64,000 nt of DNA from Marsupella aquatica. Taxonomy: Eukaryota > Marchantiophyta. The DNA is taken from assembly GCA_973895155.1 (NCBI GenBank), contig OZ316891.1:3658001-3722000 (forward strand). Direction: 5' to 3'. Below, piece by piece: positions 24,538-36,869 of the stretch; the first letter of the stretch is position 1; each line of letters begins with the position of its first letter. Position numbers and translations under genes: made by a program. The notes below the pieces were generated by a model, which was given only the letters and a program-made list of their open reading frames with translations, had not been told where the DNA came from and made no database searches.

Positions 24538-24933
24538 TTCTGACTCAACCAAACTGCTTGTCGGAGTCAATATAATGGTAACTAAGAGATTCGGGTTGCG
24601 GTAAAATCAAGTGTATTCAACAGTGAATACAGTTGAATAGATAAAGTTGGATTCTCCTAGAGAATAAAACTCTGCTCCCTTATCCCCTAACTCTTTTGAT
24701 AGTGTTAAGGAGACTAATCTAGTCAGCTGAATCTACGGTGCTACTTGTTCTAAGTGGTTATCTTTAAATCTATAAAATTGAATCACAGAGGAAGCCAAGG
24801 TCTTAGCAGGTTGATAGTAGAGTGTGACCACAGAAAATTTCAGCAGGTATCCAGTGTACGCAACTAATCTATTCTAGATATCCAATAGCAATCGCACTTG
24901 CTTCTTCAGTATTGGATCTGAACAATACGCTAA
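24538..24933 (-). other. short urease-UreD intergenic spacer
   Basis: Only 396 bp separate the urease stop codon from the UreD ATG. This must hold the urease 3' UTR and poly(A) site as well as the UreD promoter and 5' UTR, unless the two are co-transcribed. The minus strand here is AT-rich; I see no clear TATA box or terminator-like element that settles which is true. Confidence 0.6.
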
Positions 24934-27900
24934 CTAGTAGAGATGGTAATTTTGAGTTAAGGGAAGCTGTGATGCTGGTTCACAGATCAGTTCTTCTCCA
25001 TTTGCAGTTGTTATGTATGTCGTGGGATCAACGGTCATGACTGGGGTTGCAGAATTCAACTTCATGTCCTTCTTCCTAATATTCCGAATGTTCTTGACAG
25101 CTTCCACCCTCTTTCGGAGACCATATGATTCTTTGACTTTATTTTGCTTGGCAACCTGTGACAAGGACAGAGGTGTCAAAGAAGTAACATAATTCCAAGC
25201 CTCTCTTTTACAAGCAGTTTTTGGAAGTTTTCTCATTATGCGTGTTCATGACAGGCTACAGTACTGCAATCGAAAGTATAAGGTGAGTGAACATCGAATT
25301 CTGCGGGCTTATGACTACCCACAATCTAAGTAAATACCTGGCTCACAAACGTAAATGAATGCAGGCTTGCTCCTTGTCCAGTCGCAGCAAACATAGGTCT
25401 CATAAATTTCTGCAAGTACAGATGCTTAGACTTGTTAGATCTCTCTCCATGTATCCTTGCCACTTCTCATCAGCAATGACATTGCAACAAATCCCCCCCC
25501 CCCCCCCCGTTTAGGGATTTTCGCTTACTTAGATATATTGCAGGACAATTTAGGGTTCATTAGTCTTCTCATGCATATCGGAGGTGAGTAACTTTAATAA
25601 ACATCCTAAACCCTAAACCTAAACTCTGTAGTAGAAATTGCCATCATACTTCCTCCGTCCGACTGAAGAGGCAAAAGTGATGTGAGAAAACTTGCTCGCC
25701 AAGTATGACTTCGATGACTCTCAAACAAACCAATAGGAGTTCAGGATGGTAGGAAACAAATGATGACATCATCGAAGTTTTAGATATATTAATAGACATA
25801 GAAACTTGTGACCAAAATAGAAATTTCTATTTTTATAAGGAATAACATAGAGGTTATGAAGAAATAGATTTTTTTTCTACAATTTCGTAAATTATTAAGA
25901 ACTCTCGAGATGTGGGAAATTTGACACCTTTGCGTGGGACGGAGGTGTATAAACAAGGGTGATAGAGAGAGGGGTTAAGTGATTAGCACCGGTTGTGTAG
26001 GAGGAATGCTTGCATTGGCATCTCCCATTTGAGCCCATGCAATTGTGCCACCCTTGATGACCATTTCAGGTTTCGTCCCAAAATATCCTGGGTTCCACAA
26101 GACCAAATCGGCAAACTTTCCCACCTGCATGAATATATCCAAAATTCCAGAGAAGAATTATTGAACTCGTGATACAAAAGTCACGGCTTTCCAGACATGA
26201 TATGGAAACACAAAGAAGCAAATAGTTATTTCCTTTGACCCATATCATATCACCCATATCATATCACTCGTGACTACTGATTGTAGGAGTCTCTTCTTTC
26301 TGTGATTAGCACGATGAAGCGAGCTTGACTGTACACAGGAAAATCTGGAGCAAGTACAAACCTCGATAGACCCAATAAGATGAGAAACTCCATGGGCAAT
26401 AGCAGGGTTGATAGTGTATTTTGCAATGTATCGCTTGATGCGGAAATTATCATTTTTTTCGTTTTTCGCTTCTGGGAGCTCTCCCCTTTGCATCTTCATT
26501 TTGTGTGCAGTCTGCCAAGTGCGAGTAATGACCTGAAGATTTCCAAATGTTAAGAATCACGTTCGGTTTACTATATCCGCAAGAGCAGAAACATTGTCTC
26601 CAACAATTTCAAGAATTACTTCGAAGACGTCTCCCACAAGAAGTAAGGTGTAGCAGAAATAGCAGTATAAAGAGAGCCAAGAAAGCACTCTTAAATAGTA
26701 GCCAATCGCTTTAAAGACCTCCAACCATCAATGTAAGAGAAATCTGAAGAGAAACCAACAAAGAGTACTTGATTTCATAATTTGTAAAAAAGAACGTATA
26801 TTGACTATGATGTTACTCACCTCTCCAACCCTGCCCATGGCCTGTGAATCAGATGAGATCATGCTGAGAGCTCCCATATCATGCAATATGTCCTCAGCAG
26901 CAATAGTGTTGGCACGTATCCGAGAGTCAGCAAATGCAACATCCTCCTCAATGTTCTTGTCCAGATGATGACAGACCATCTAACACGAAAGAGTTAAGAG
27001 ACAGAGTCAGTATGCTTGAGAAAATGGAAATGATTCCTCATCTCAAGCCCACATTGCCAACACAAGGGCATTATTTTGCCGTATCTCTGGGTAGAGTTGG
27101 ACGCTTTTCTCGAAGTGATGAGAACCGCATACCAGCATGTCACGATGCTCAGCAATTGTGTTGGTTGTAAAAGGCCTTGTGGGATTAGTCGAGGACGGAA
27201 GAACGTTTTCCATACCGCAGACTTTGATGATATCTGGAGCATGGCCACCTCCCGCCCCCTCACTGTCAATGAGAAAACGATCGCATCAAAAACAGCTGCT
27301 GTTCGACGTCATTCCGGCGCAAAGAATGCAGTGGCCCAAACCTGGTGTTCTATACAGCTCTCTTCTAGTGGAAAATCAAGTCACATTCTGATTTGAAAGC
27401 CTTTTAGCCTCCGGTCCAACAGCTCGGTACTGCTGATCAGATGAGTCCGTGTTCATGGATGGGAGCCAAGGCTATTGAACCGAAAGATTAGGGATACCTG
27501 TGATAAGTGTGAATGCCACGGTTCTTAAAAGCTTTGATTGAGTCTTCCACACATCCGGACTCATTCAATGTATCTGTATGGATCGTAACCTGTGAGAAAC
27601 GTTCTATTCACAAGTTAAGAGCCGAGCGATCACTGCGAATAGTTCAACACAGGCTGCTGTGGGGAGCCGGTTGTCTTAAAGATTGAAGAGGAAGTATTTT
27701 TTCGTGAGAGGGTAGATGCAAAAAATCGTCAACCCAGGACCAATAATACTTGAATGAGTCTTAGAAAATATGACCGAAGTACTTTGACCAGTGTGCATGA
27801 GACCAGACCAGAAATTCTCTGTCGAAGGTTGTGACATGACAATGGCTATTAAATTCTACCTGTATGTCGTATTTCTCAGCAACTTCGAGGCAGTTATCAA

Positions 27901-30900
27901 TCGCTGCAGGTGTAGTGCCCCAATCTTCATGAAGTTTTAGCCCAATAGCTCCTGCTTCGATAATATCAGAAAGCCCTTCTGGAGCTGAAGAATTTCCCTG
28001 GACATGATGTGGCAATCAATTATGAGCTTTAAATACTTTCATAACTCATAACTACTAACACCTGCCCATGGGAAGTAGGATAAGCACCGATGAGATAAGT
28101 TTATAGCACGATCTCCATAGTTGTTAATAGTGTTCGCTGAAGAAACCTACTTAGTTAAGAATCCTCTGACCAGGAAGCCAGGATGCACTTCATACTTTCT
28201 ATCGGCTGAAATCCTACAGTATGAGGAAAAACATTAATCAGTGGTGGACACCACCTTGCCGGTAAAACCAAAGTTCATAGGTAGCTCATCAGTGGCCACC
28301 ATCATTGACTGCATCTGCTCCGGAGCTGGTGTGCATGTGGTTGCCAAAGTACCGTGAGCTGGTCCTGTTCCTCCACCAATTAGCGTTGTTAAACCTGCAG
28401 AATATGAACCTCAAAATGTTAGGCTGTCTAGAAAGCTTTACTATTGCGTAGCGAGTCCATGCCTATTAAGATCCTTCCTATCACACGGCCAATTTGATAT
28501 AAAACCAAAATTTTCTTTCATTAAATATTTAGGTTCATTGAATCATACTAGAAGAGCTTTTGCATGAACGTAAATACAGGATTTACCAGTTTCGAAAGCA
28601 ATGTCAAGTTGGATGAAACTAGCACGAGGGATAAAAATATCCAGAACAGAAGAAATCTTCTCACGTACATTTCTATCATTGCAGAGGCTTTCGACAATTA
28701 CAAAGATGTTGCTACAGATGGAGGTCAAGAAAAAGACGACAACTCACCGCCAGCAATGGCTTCGTTGACAATTTGAGGACAAATGAAATGAATGTGAGAG
28801 TCTATACCACCTGCGGTTAAAATTGACCTTTCTCCAGCAATCGCTTCCGTATTAACCTTATGTGACAATATAAGAAAGACATGTGACCCTCAGTAGAGAT
28901 TTTATTGACGCTACTTGAAGGTACTGTTTCTCCGTTGCAATAGTAATCAAATTCTACCTTACAAAACTTTTGTACCACCGATCTTGGACCTTCAAGCCTT
29001 GGCTTCCTAGAAAGAACACAAAAAATGATTTGTTGCACAACCGGAAAGATTTCAACAGCTCTGACGTCACACTCTGAAGAACTTACCCCAACAACCATGT
29101 TCGGGTAAACACCATCCATGACATCAGGATTTCCAGCCTTTCCAATCCCTGTGATAAACCCTCCCTTGATCCCTATGTCTGCCTTGTAGATCCCTGTGTA
29201 GTCAATCACCAAAGCATTTGTGATGACAACATCAAGGGCATCTTTTGCTCTATACCCATTTGCCTGCCCCATCCCTTCCCTCAATACCTTGCCACCTCCA
29301 AATATGCATTCGTCTCCATATACTGCAAAGTCCTTCTCCACTTCTGCAACAAGATTGGTGTCACCCAGCCTTACCTTGTCACCAACCGTAGGGCCAAAGA
29401 TGTTTGTGTACTGCTGCCTTGTAACACTGAGTGACAACTCGTCAACGTCTCCAGACGTCCCATGACTGAACATCAGTAGAAGAGAAAGTCAAAAATATTT
29501 TCCTTCACGAAGAACGAGTCACTAACTCTGTACAAGCATTTGAACTTGGTCTCTTTAAAGAACATCTCACAGATATGAATTCCTTTTGACATTGTAGTGG
29601 ATGAGAGTTTATTTTCCTCGTCCTCAAATTAATGATTGGTTGATCAAATGAACCAAACTTAGGACCAAAGACTAAATCCTAAATTGAGATGGATTGAGAA
29701 CCATGCAAGGCCCAAGCAGGAGCTCTGATTGCACCAAATAATCAGGCTATAGGGAAGGTATAACACAAGAGCAATTGGAGAACCATTTTATCTGCGGCAC
29801 TCCTTTCAAGGTAAGTACAGGCAATTCGCTTAAACTCAATATTAGGAGGAAGTATTACATTGCCTTCTTGTCCTCGGAGTGACCAAATCCACCAACTTCA
29901 ACAGCTTTCATGATTCTTGGAAGCTGGGCTTGATCAACAACACCAGTTGCAAGGCCATTGCCCCCAGTGATTCTCTTTTTACCTCCAATTTCAACCAGTA
30001 CTACTTCTTTGGTTATGCCAGCCTGAAATGCAACGTTCCACTTGAAATCAGGCTTCCAAGACCGATGAAGTTTTCCATGAACGATGGACAACCCCTTTGA
30101 GTTCATACGTTTTGAAAAAGTCGAGACACAGAGAGCACGGATGTATACCTCAAATCGAACAGCTGTGCCGGCAAGAATGTTAAGCCGCTTGCCACAAGCC
30201 TCCTTTCGATCAAACACAAGAAAGGCATTGGTTTCAATAAAGTGGTAGTGGCTTCCGACCTGGAAAACAACCGTAATTTAGAACCTCATTATACGATTGA
30301 CAAGTGAAAGACAAACTGATCAGGAATATCGTATTTGGCAATGAAAACAAGTCGCAAGCATCATCCTTCCAAGGTGAGAAAGCTCGAAATAGGGCTTACA
30401 CCTGATGTCAGTCTGTCAGCAAGTTCTAACTGTGATCAGTTAGATTCGATTCCAAAGTTCATAAATACAACAGGGCAAGCTAAAGAGCCAAGTGCATTTG
30501 TACCCACGTCTCAATTTGAATGGTGCTCAATCAAGCATAGATGGAGAAAGTACCACTTGCCTGGATAGGACGATCTCCTTTATTCGTAACAGAGAGCTTG
30601 ACTGCCTTGCGTTTCAAATTAACCTTAATATTCTCAGGCGAAAGAATCAACTCCCCAGGCACTTCTCCTATTTCCGCAGGGCCCTCGAAATCTGACAACG
30701 GTGGAACTGCGGAAAGTGGTCTTCAATATTCAATACGAAGGTTTGATTGGATGTATCGTCAGATCTGCTCAATCTCTGTACCAACATGAACTTGTGTGCT
30801 CTAATTATGCATGCTAAGTCTGGCCTTGTCCACGTCTAAGAGCACAAGAATGTAAAACTTACGGCAAAGTAACTAACAAGATATAAAAATTTCTATTGGC

Positions 30901-32056
30901 CAATTTAGAATCTGTGAACTACAAAGCCTTCATCGGGTGAAGGGTGATTCCATCAAGAGAATATGAAGGATGAACTTTAGACATGTACATACGCAGTAAG
31001 TTTCACAACACCTGGTAAGAATGAACCCTGTAAGGCCAGTCTAAGATCACCATGCTCGAGTGGAAAGGGGTCAGTGACTGTCACAAGCTTCGTGCCATCA
31101 GGAAATGTTCCCTCCAGCTGATGGAAATTCAAAAGACCCACAATGTCTTAGTTACATTCTTGTCAACAGGATGGCAGGCTCTGCCTTGGTAGGACCGACC
31201 GAAAAGAACAAGTCTAGCAAAGATGGCCAGAACTGCACGACGGACAGCGCCCCTCTTCGGTGCGCAGGAAAAAAATCTTGCAGCTTTACAATCCAGTCAT
31301 GACGCCAATCCATCTCTGCACATGAGGCCTACAGTTTGACCGACTAAACTGAGAGAATTGTAAATGTGGCACACCTGGATATCCCCCACAAGATACGGAA
31401 CAGCATGCCGAACTTGCTTCCTGCAAGCACCATCGCACTCAAAAGAAAAACAAGTGCCACGTTCAGACTTCACAAGACCACTCTAGTTCATTCCGGCAGA
31501 TCTCTGGACCAACGACCTTTAGCCTTATCCCTCCATTTCAGCCCATTCTGGTAGCTGGGAAACAAATTCTCGGTGGTATTCCACCACGAGAAGCACCACT
31601 AAGCTTGATCTCCCTCCCCTTAATTTTCAGTCCAACAGGAAATAAATTGATGCTTACCTCCCGAGGAGCTGCCTGCCAATGTTCATCAACTCCGCGACTG
31701 ACGTCTTCCCTTCTCTTATAAATTCCAACACCTGTTGAAAAATCGGCCGGATGGTAAGACCCCAAACGTAGAACTGCAGTCATTCGAATACATCGATTCG
31801 AAATCCATCTTTTCAAGACTCGTCAGAAAAGGGAGGCTCCACTTTCAGCACCCAAGAGAACATGTAACCATGAACCAGAAAAGTGGACTGAAATGGCTTG
31901 TTAAACCCAACCAATATTGATCAATTGCACCTGGCAAGCTATCAAAGCGACAGCTTCGGGAGCGTTGAGGCGAATTCCACTAGCCAGTCGTTTCTGGGCA
32001 AGAAAGCCAGCCTGACTGATGGCGATCTTATCAATTTCTCTTGGTAGGAGCTTCAT
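24934..32056 (-). CDS. URE: urease, single-chain plant type
   Basis: Hydrolyses urea to ammonia and carbamate in the cytosol. Eighteen exons (minus): 32056-31931, 31731-31658, 31420-31375, 31117-31012, 30706-30561, 30259-30149, 30022-29859, 29465-29087, 28856-28748, 28394-28255, 27997-27860, 27589-27498, 27262-27133, 26979-26821, 26532-26362, 26124-25990, 25409-25338, 25155-24934. They total 2520 nt, 839 residues, matching the usual plant length (about 837-840) of fused gamma, beta and alpha parts. Nickel-site residues are all present: HIH (405, 407), carbamylated Lys488 in GLKLHEDWG, His517 in TIHTDT, His543, Asp631 in SSDSQAMG, and flap Cys590-His591 in MVCHHLDKN; each is two less than jack bean numbering. 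An in-frame TGA lies five codons before the ATG. One intron has a GC donor (30560). Confidence 0.97.
25493..25624. repeat. poly-C tract and telomere-like motifs in a urease intron
   Basis: A run of 16 C at 25493-25508 is followed by GTTTAGGG, and CCTAAACCCTAAACCTAAAC stands at 25605-25624. Both lie in the 580-bp intron between exons ending at 25990 and starting at 25409. Such telobox-like motifs are common in plant introns and promoters; the poly-C length may be unreliable. Confidence 0.7.
25649..25947. mobile_element. Stowaway-like (Tc1/mariner) MITE in a urease intron
   Basis: A 299-bp non-coding element bounded by TA dinucleotides (25647-25648 and 25948-25949). Its left end reads CTTCCTCCGTCC, its right end is the inverted CACCTCCGTCCC, close to the CTCCCTCCGTCC end known for Stowaway MITEs. 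Inverted similarity continues with GCAAAAGTG against GCAAAGGTG. The interior is AT-rich. It sits inside an intron of urease, so it would be removed by splicing. Confidence 0.7.
30260..30560 (-). other. GC-AG intron in urease
   Basis: The exon ending GATCGTCCTATCCAG is followed by GCAAGTGG, so the donor dinucleotide is GC rather than GT. The rest of the donor (CAG then GCAAGT) fits the strict consensus of the known GC-AG class. The acceptor TTTTCCAG is normal, and joining these exons gives the conserved sequence [11 protein letters not shown]. Confidence 0.85.
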
Positions 32057-34406
32057 TTCCACAGAGTTTCAGACTACAACGGCGTGTAGTGTCGTATTGT
32101 CGGCATAGACTAACCGACAGTTCACGTTGGTTCACCTCTTCGTCTGCACCACGCCGCAAGATGAAAAATGTGCGAGTCTTGAGCTCAATTGACACTACCT
32201 GGATCCATAAACCCAAACACAACACGGAGACCATTTTCAATCTCAAAGCCACGGTGCAGAATAATCCTACGGCAGCTCGGGCGAACTGTGAGAATTCAAT
32301 TTGTCTCTCTTCCTTACTGCAGAAATAAAAAAATCTGGTGCTCAGAAAACAGCAAGGGATGGGAGATCAAATAACCAACAAGGGTACAGCCTTTGCTACA
32401 AAAAGGGTACAGCCGTTGCCTCCCAAGATGGACCGGAGCTCACATTCCTCGCATGGAGTTGGAATCATTTTCAAAAAATTATTCCGAGGAAAAGCCAAGA
32501 AATTTCCTGGTGTTTTGAGCATTCCGTAAACAGCACAGCTACAAGAAATTAGTGAAATTGGTTTCTTGGGATATGGAAGTAGATGTATGCTTGCAACCAA
32601 CTTACGTAGAAGGGATGCACTAGTGATTGTGAGAGTACCACAGGAACGGTTCTTCACAGAGATCGCGAGAGGGGATCTTCAATTCGGTTGAACATCTGAG
32701 AAAATCTGAGCCCAGGGATGCCCACACAGACCAGAGAGAGCGCCCCGAGCCGCCGCACGAAGTCAGCCACCATAGCGCATCCCACCTATACACGAGTGGG
32801 CATAGAATGAGAGAGAGAGAGAGAGAGAGGGAAGGGCAGAGAGAGAGAACAGAGCACAAAATCCCACAGAAAGAGCATCTTTCACCCATACCGGGCCTTC
32901 AGCCGGGAGAGACAAAATCAGAGGAAACTAAAAATACCTGTGGTTCAATTGAGCTCAAATGCAATGCAGGGATGTCATACCCATAGCAAGAACGCCACCA
33001 ATTGCCGAGGCCAGCCAGCCTACAGATATGTTCTTGCTTTGATTTGGTTTCTGCCTCTCTTCTCTTCTCTTCTCTCATTTGAGCAACACCAGGAAAACAA
33101 TGCTCATTCATAATCAGCGCCAACTCTGCCGAGAATCACGGCTACTGATTGAGCTGTGGATAGAGTGATCACTGGAAAGCATTGCAGCACCTGCTTGAAT
33201 CCCACCTGCTCCTGTAGCCCATCCCAATACAACCTGCTTGAATCTCACCTGCTACTGTAGCCCATTCCAATACAATACTTCGAGAAAAATCACAAAACTC
33301 TTTACGATAGCGAGGAGAGTGTTGTTAGCTACTGAGTCCTTTTTTCTTTATTCATATCTCTTAGGGAACGTGGAATGACGCTTATTTGATTGTTTCACAC
33401 CAAAAAAGAATACATTTGTTTTTGCTCTTGGAAATGTAGTTTTCTTATCAAGTATTATTGACTACTCCACCTCACAACTTGTTATCAAGTCCTCCAAGAT
33501 ACCCCACAATGTACTCCCTCTCTGTGGTCTGGGGTTAAGTGTTGTCATCACCCTGCCCTCAATCTCTCATAGAATAGACCCACTTACAAAAACTTTCACT
33601 CAGGTGTAGTGACTTGTGGCTTTGTTTGACACCAAAACGCACTAGGGCAATGGAATGCCAATGACCATCAAGGAAAAAGGGAGCCACAAAAAGGTTTAAA
33701 CACAAACTAATTCATATGTTTTGAATGGAAACTATGAATATCCGGACCTCCTATCATTTGTCCAACTTCTGCCTCTTTAGTACACCATGCTACTCTTCCC
33801 ACCTCACTACTTTGGATGAGCGCCCTTATGTGATTCTAAGTTTCTTCCACATCTACAATGAGTTCCCCCTCGGCACATACAACTAAGTGTCTCCAAGTCT
33901 TCAAGTTGGATCCAAGCACACACACATCGTCTGGCACATCGTGTGGCCACCACCTTCCTTGGTGGTGCCACTAAATCTCAACGTCATCTAGCCTAAAATA
34001 TGCAACATACACATGTGTCAACAATCCTATCATATCCTAAGGGTGATTGTCAGTGCCTTAAGCAATACCCACAATTGTAATTGTGCTAAGCAATGACTCT
34101 CTTCAGTCCACTACTTCCTATTTACTCTACATCTCCATTCAAACTCAACGGTCCACCATGCTCCTCTGTCTGGGTTTTTGTGTTTGCCATTGATCCTCCA
34201 TAAAAGTAGGAAACCCCATAAATTTTCAAAACTAAAATTATCTCAGAATGTACTTCTGAGAAATACAAATGGATAGCCTTTTTCTTGATTACAACCGTGA
34301 AAGCAATTTACAAAACCAACTTTAAACGACCAAGACATGACCATCTGAGTTTAAAGTGCAATTGTGTCATTGTCTTGCTCTGTTTTGTTTGCACAACAAA
34401 AGCTGG
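32057..34406. other. upstream region of urease, no other gene
   Basis: The first few hundred bases must contain the urease 5' UTR and promoter. A GA-repeat lies at about 32811-32829 and a CT-rich run near 33053-33076. Two related sentences of sequence (about 33193-33230 and 33237-33275, both with CACCTGCT-CTGTAGCCCAT) form a small direct repeat. I see no coding sequence from 33.1 to 34.4 kb. Confidence 0.5.
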
Positions 34407-35257
34407 TACCACTAGTAGAAAATGGGGTCGATTATGACCCAACTACTTAGGACTCATGCAACTTACCCCTGTCATTTTCTAAGACTACAAATCATTTATA
34501 ATGACTCAAACTGGCATGGAGTCATTTAGATCACTCTGTTACTGACTATTGCCATACAAGGTTAGTGAAAAAGGTTTTGGAGGCCACTCTATACTCTGCC
34601 CCTCCTTACATGACCCCCCTCACTCGCCTCCTATGTCGATCCATATTGCAACTCCGGCTGGCGCAATTTTAGCCGCCCAGCAGTTGCCTCCACTTGACTC
34701 ACCTTGACTCGATCAAGTTGACTTGAGTCAACTTGCCTCAACGCTTCCAAAGGTTTGTGGTAAATCCTAAACCCTGAACTCGGTTTTTCCATTTGAGGTA
34801 CGTACTATGTGCACACAACGGAATGGCCCAGTCCTTCCCGAACCTGTTCAAAGGAAATGACTTGACCGACCGTTATTTTATCACCGGGTTGGAGGGAAGA
34901 ACACCTTAAAGTTTACAACCTGACTAGTTTACCCACACAGCTTCACGCCTTGACCTAATCTTATGAAGGGCGCTAAGGTTCCTTCTTGTTACTTTTTGGA
35001 TCATACTTTTTGTCCGCCTGTCCCCGCCAATGAGTATTTGGTTAGTTGAATCATCATGAATCTTTACAAGATGGAGAAGGAAGCAACGACCACAAAGTGG
35101 GCCACGAAGTCACCAAAAGCACGGGAGATTCAAACAGTGGTACCAGTCGATTTGATTGAATTGAAGGCATTGTGTAGCACACTGAAGGTGATGCACTTAG
35201 AAGGACTGTTACGAATTCCAGTGTGATTTTGGATTTCCTCTTTGGTAAACGTGCTAC

Positions 35258-35755
35258 TTGACAAAGGGGATCAATTTGTGCTCAACTTGTGAACTGGACC
35301 AAAGTTTTCATCGGGAAAGTTTATGGAATTGCTGCCTCTCTGGTGACAGAAAATGTGATCCGAATGGCCAATTCTTTGTCGTAGCTGATAAGTACTTCGC
35401 ATCTGAGGAGAGGAGGCGAAAGGAGGGATGGAAGACTATCCATTGCACTCATCTAGAGGTCAGATGTCTTTTTGAAATTCTCAATCCCATTCTACATCCG
35501 GAAAGGCCTGGGAAAATCACTCTCTCTATTGCAATTATTGTCGTGGCTTCATTTGAAGGAATGTTGAAGGTTGATTGGGCTCACATTCTCCAGGAGCTAA
35601 TTTATACTCAGGTCCAGCAATTATTCTCAAGTTCCAAGCTTTATGTATCTCCTTTCCTTTTTCATATCTATCACCATTCTGGTTGTTTGAGCTTTGAGGA
35701 AAATAGTTGTTGGGAGAATGTCATTCACCTACGGCCTGTACCACTGTTGCCTTAA
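35258..35755 (+). CDS. unidentified ORF inside the CACTA element
   Basis: A 165-codon frame opening at TTG, so the true start is unknown; it may be an exon or a fragment. It contains EERRRKEGWKTIHCTHLEVR, then ILNPILHPERPGKITLS and KVDWAHILQELIYTQVQQL, a pattern of charged and hydrophobic segments that looks like translated protein rather than chance. I do not recognise a transposase (no DDE signature) or any named domain. It could be cargo captured by the transposon or an accessory frame. A stop at 35753 ends it. Confidence 0.35.
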   Translation: MTKGINLCSTCELDQSFHRESLWNCCLSGDRKCDPNGQFFVVADKYFASEERRRKEGWKTIHCTHLEVRCLFEILNPILHPERPGKITLSIAIIVVASFEGMLKVDWAHILQELIYTQVQQLFSSSKLYVSPFLFHIYHHSGCLSFEENSCWENVIHLRPVPLLP

Positions 35756-36072
35756 ATTCCTATCAAATTGTCTCTTTCTGATCGTGACATTGTTGAAGCC
35801 CTAGCGGGAGCCCTAGTTGATCTCTTACATTGTGACAGGAGATCAGCTCCTTCCAGTAACTAAGCGATTGAGGAAAGAAGCTATCACCCGATCAGAGCTG
35901 GGAACTTCATCATTTACTCCACCTTCCTCTCCATTGTTTGAAACTGCTGCTTAAGACATTGGTCATCTTCAACCTCAGCAAAAACTATTCCTGTTGCTGA
36001 TTTTATTATATTGATTCAGATAAAATTTGTGCACTGGCTAATCCCGATGAGCACCCTGTTGTTATACCCAAA

Positions 36073-36828
36073 TTGGTGGAATCTAATACTCCTATTGAAG
36101 TTCCTGTGGATATTTCTACATCAGATTTTGGAAGAAAATTACCCATGGATGAAGTTTTAGTTTATGTTCACTTTCCTACAAAAGAAGTGGAACCTACACC
36201 CAAAGTTAACAAGGTAGGAAGTACTCTAGATTTCTTTGCTGAGCTTGTTGAGAAGGTAATCCTTCATGCTGGCATCGACCCTATTGAATTGTACTGGATG
36301 CTAGCATTATGGATCACCTACAGAAAGAGGATATTAAATGTAGCAGTTATTCCTATTGAAGACCAGACGCTCCATGCTATTGATGAGGATTCAATCTCAC
36401 AAGGAGGTGTCTTTGATTCTAATACATTTCCTGCTATACCTAACAATTCTGGTGATCAAGGACCTTTCGATTTGCCAAAGGAGTCAAGCTTTAAATCTCC
36501 CATTCATGTTAGATCTATTGCTATTCCTGAGATACCTGCACTACCTTGGCACGATTTTGTATTACCTCCATCACCTACTCCTACTCGCTCTGAAACTGCA
36601 AACAAAGGTACAGAAAAGCTGCCTGAGATTGTTGTCATTCAACCTCTTCAACCTCATGAACCTATGGCCAATGTCTCTCGATGGCACTTCATGGGTTTCA
36701 GTGGGAAAAAAAACTTTATGAGAGATTGTGAAATTTGTGGTAATATTCTTGGGCATAGTGGTTGTCACTCTCTACCTTTTGCAATGCTTGTGGATGTTTT
36801 CAGTAGGGCGGTTCTAAAAATTAGTTAG
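36073..36828 (+). CDS. unidentified Pro-rich ORF inside the CACTA element
   Basis: A 251-codon frame that by my reading stays open further upstream, to about 35872; the first ATG is well inside at MDEVLVYVHF. The N-terminal half is acidic (TLDFFAELVEKVILHAGIDP), the middle is Pro-rich (IPEIPALPWHDFVLPPSPTP), and the end has CEICGNILGHSGCH, a possible zinc-binding group of two Cys and nearby His. No transposase motif is seen. Codon pattern and the absence of stops over about 950 bases suggest a real or recently real protein, perhaps the 3' part of the same unit as the frame at 35258-35755. Confidence 0.4.
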   Translation: MVESNTPIEVPVDISTSDFGRKLPMDEVLVYVHFPTKEVEPTPKVNKVGSTLDFFAELVEKVILHAGIDPIELYWMLALWITYRKRILNVAVIPIEDQTLHAIDEDSISQGGVFDSNTFPAIPNNSGDQGPFDLPKESSFKSPIHVRSIAIPEIPALPWHDFVLPPSPTPTRSETANKGTEKLPEIVVIQPLQPHEPMANVSRWHFMGFSGKKNFMRDCEICGNILGHSGCHSLPFAMLVDVFSRAVLKIS

Positions 36829-36869
36829 TTCTCCTTGCTCATTTTGAATGATCTGTTCATTTTTCTTCT

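Noticed and set aside
27076-27396. Plus-strand frames of 84-106 codons
   Set aside because: They are shadows of a urease exon (27133-27262) on the opposite strand.
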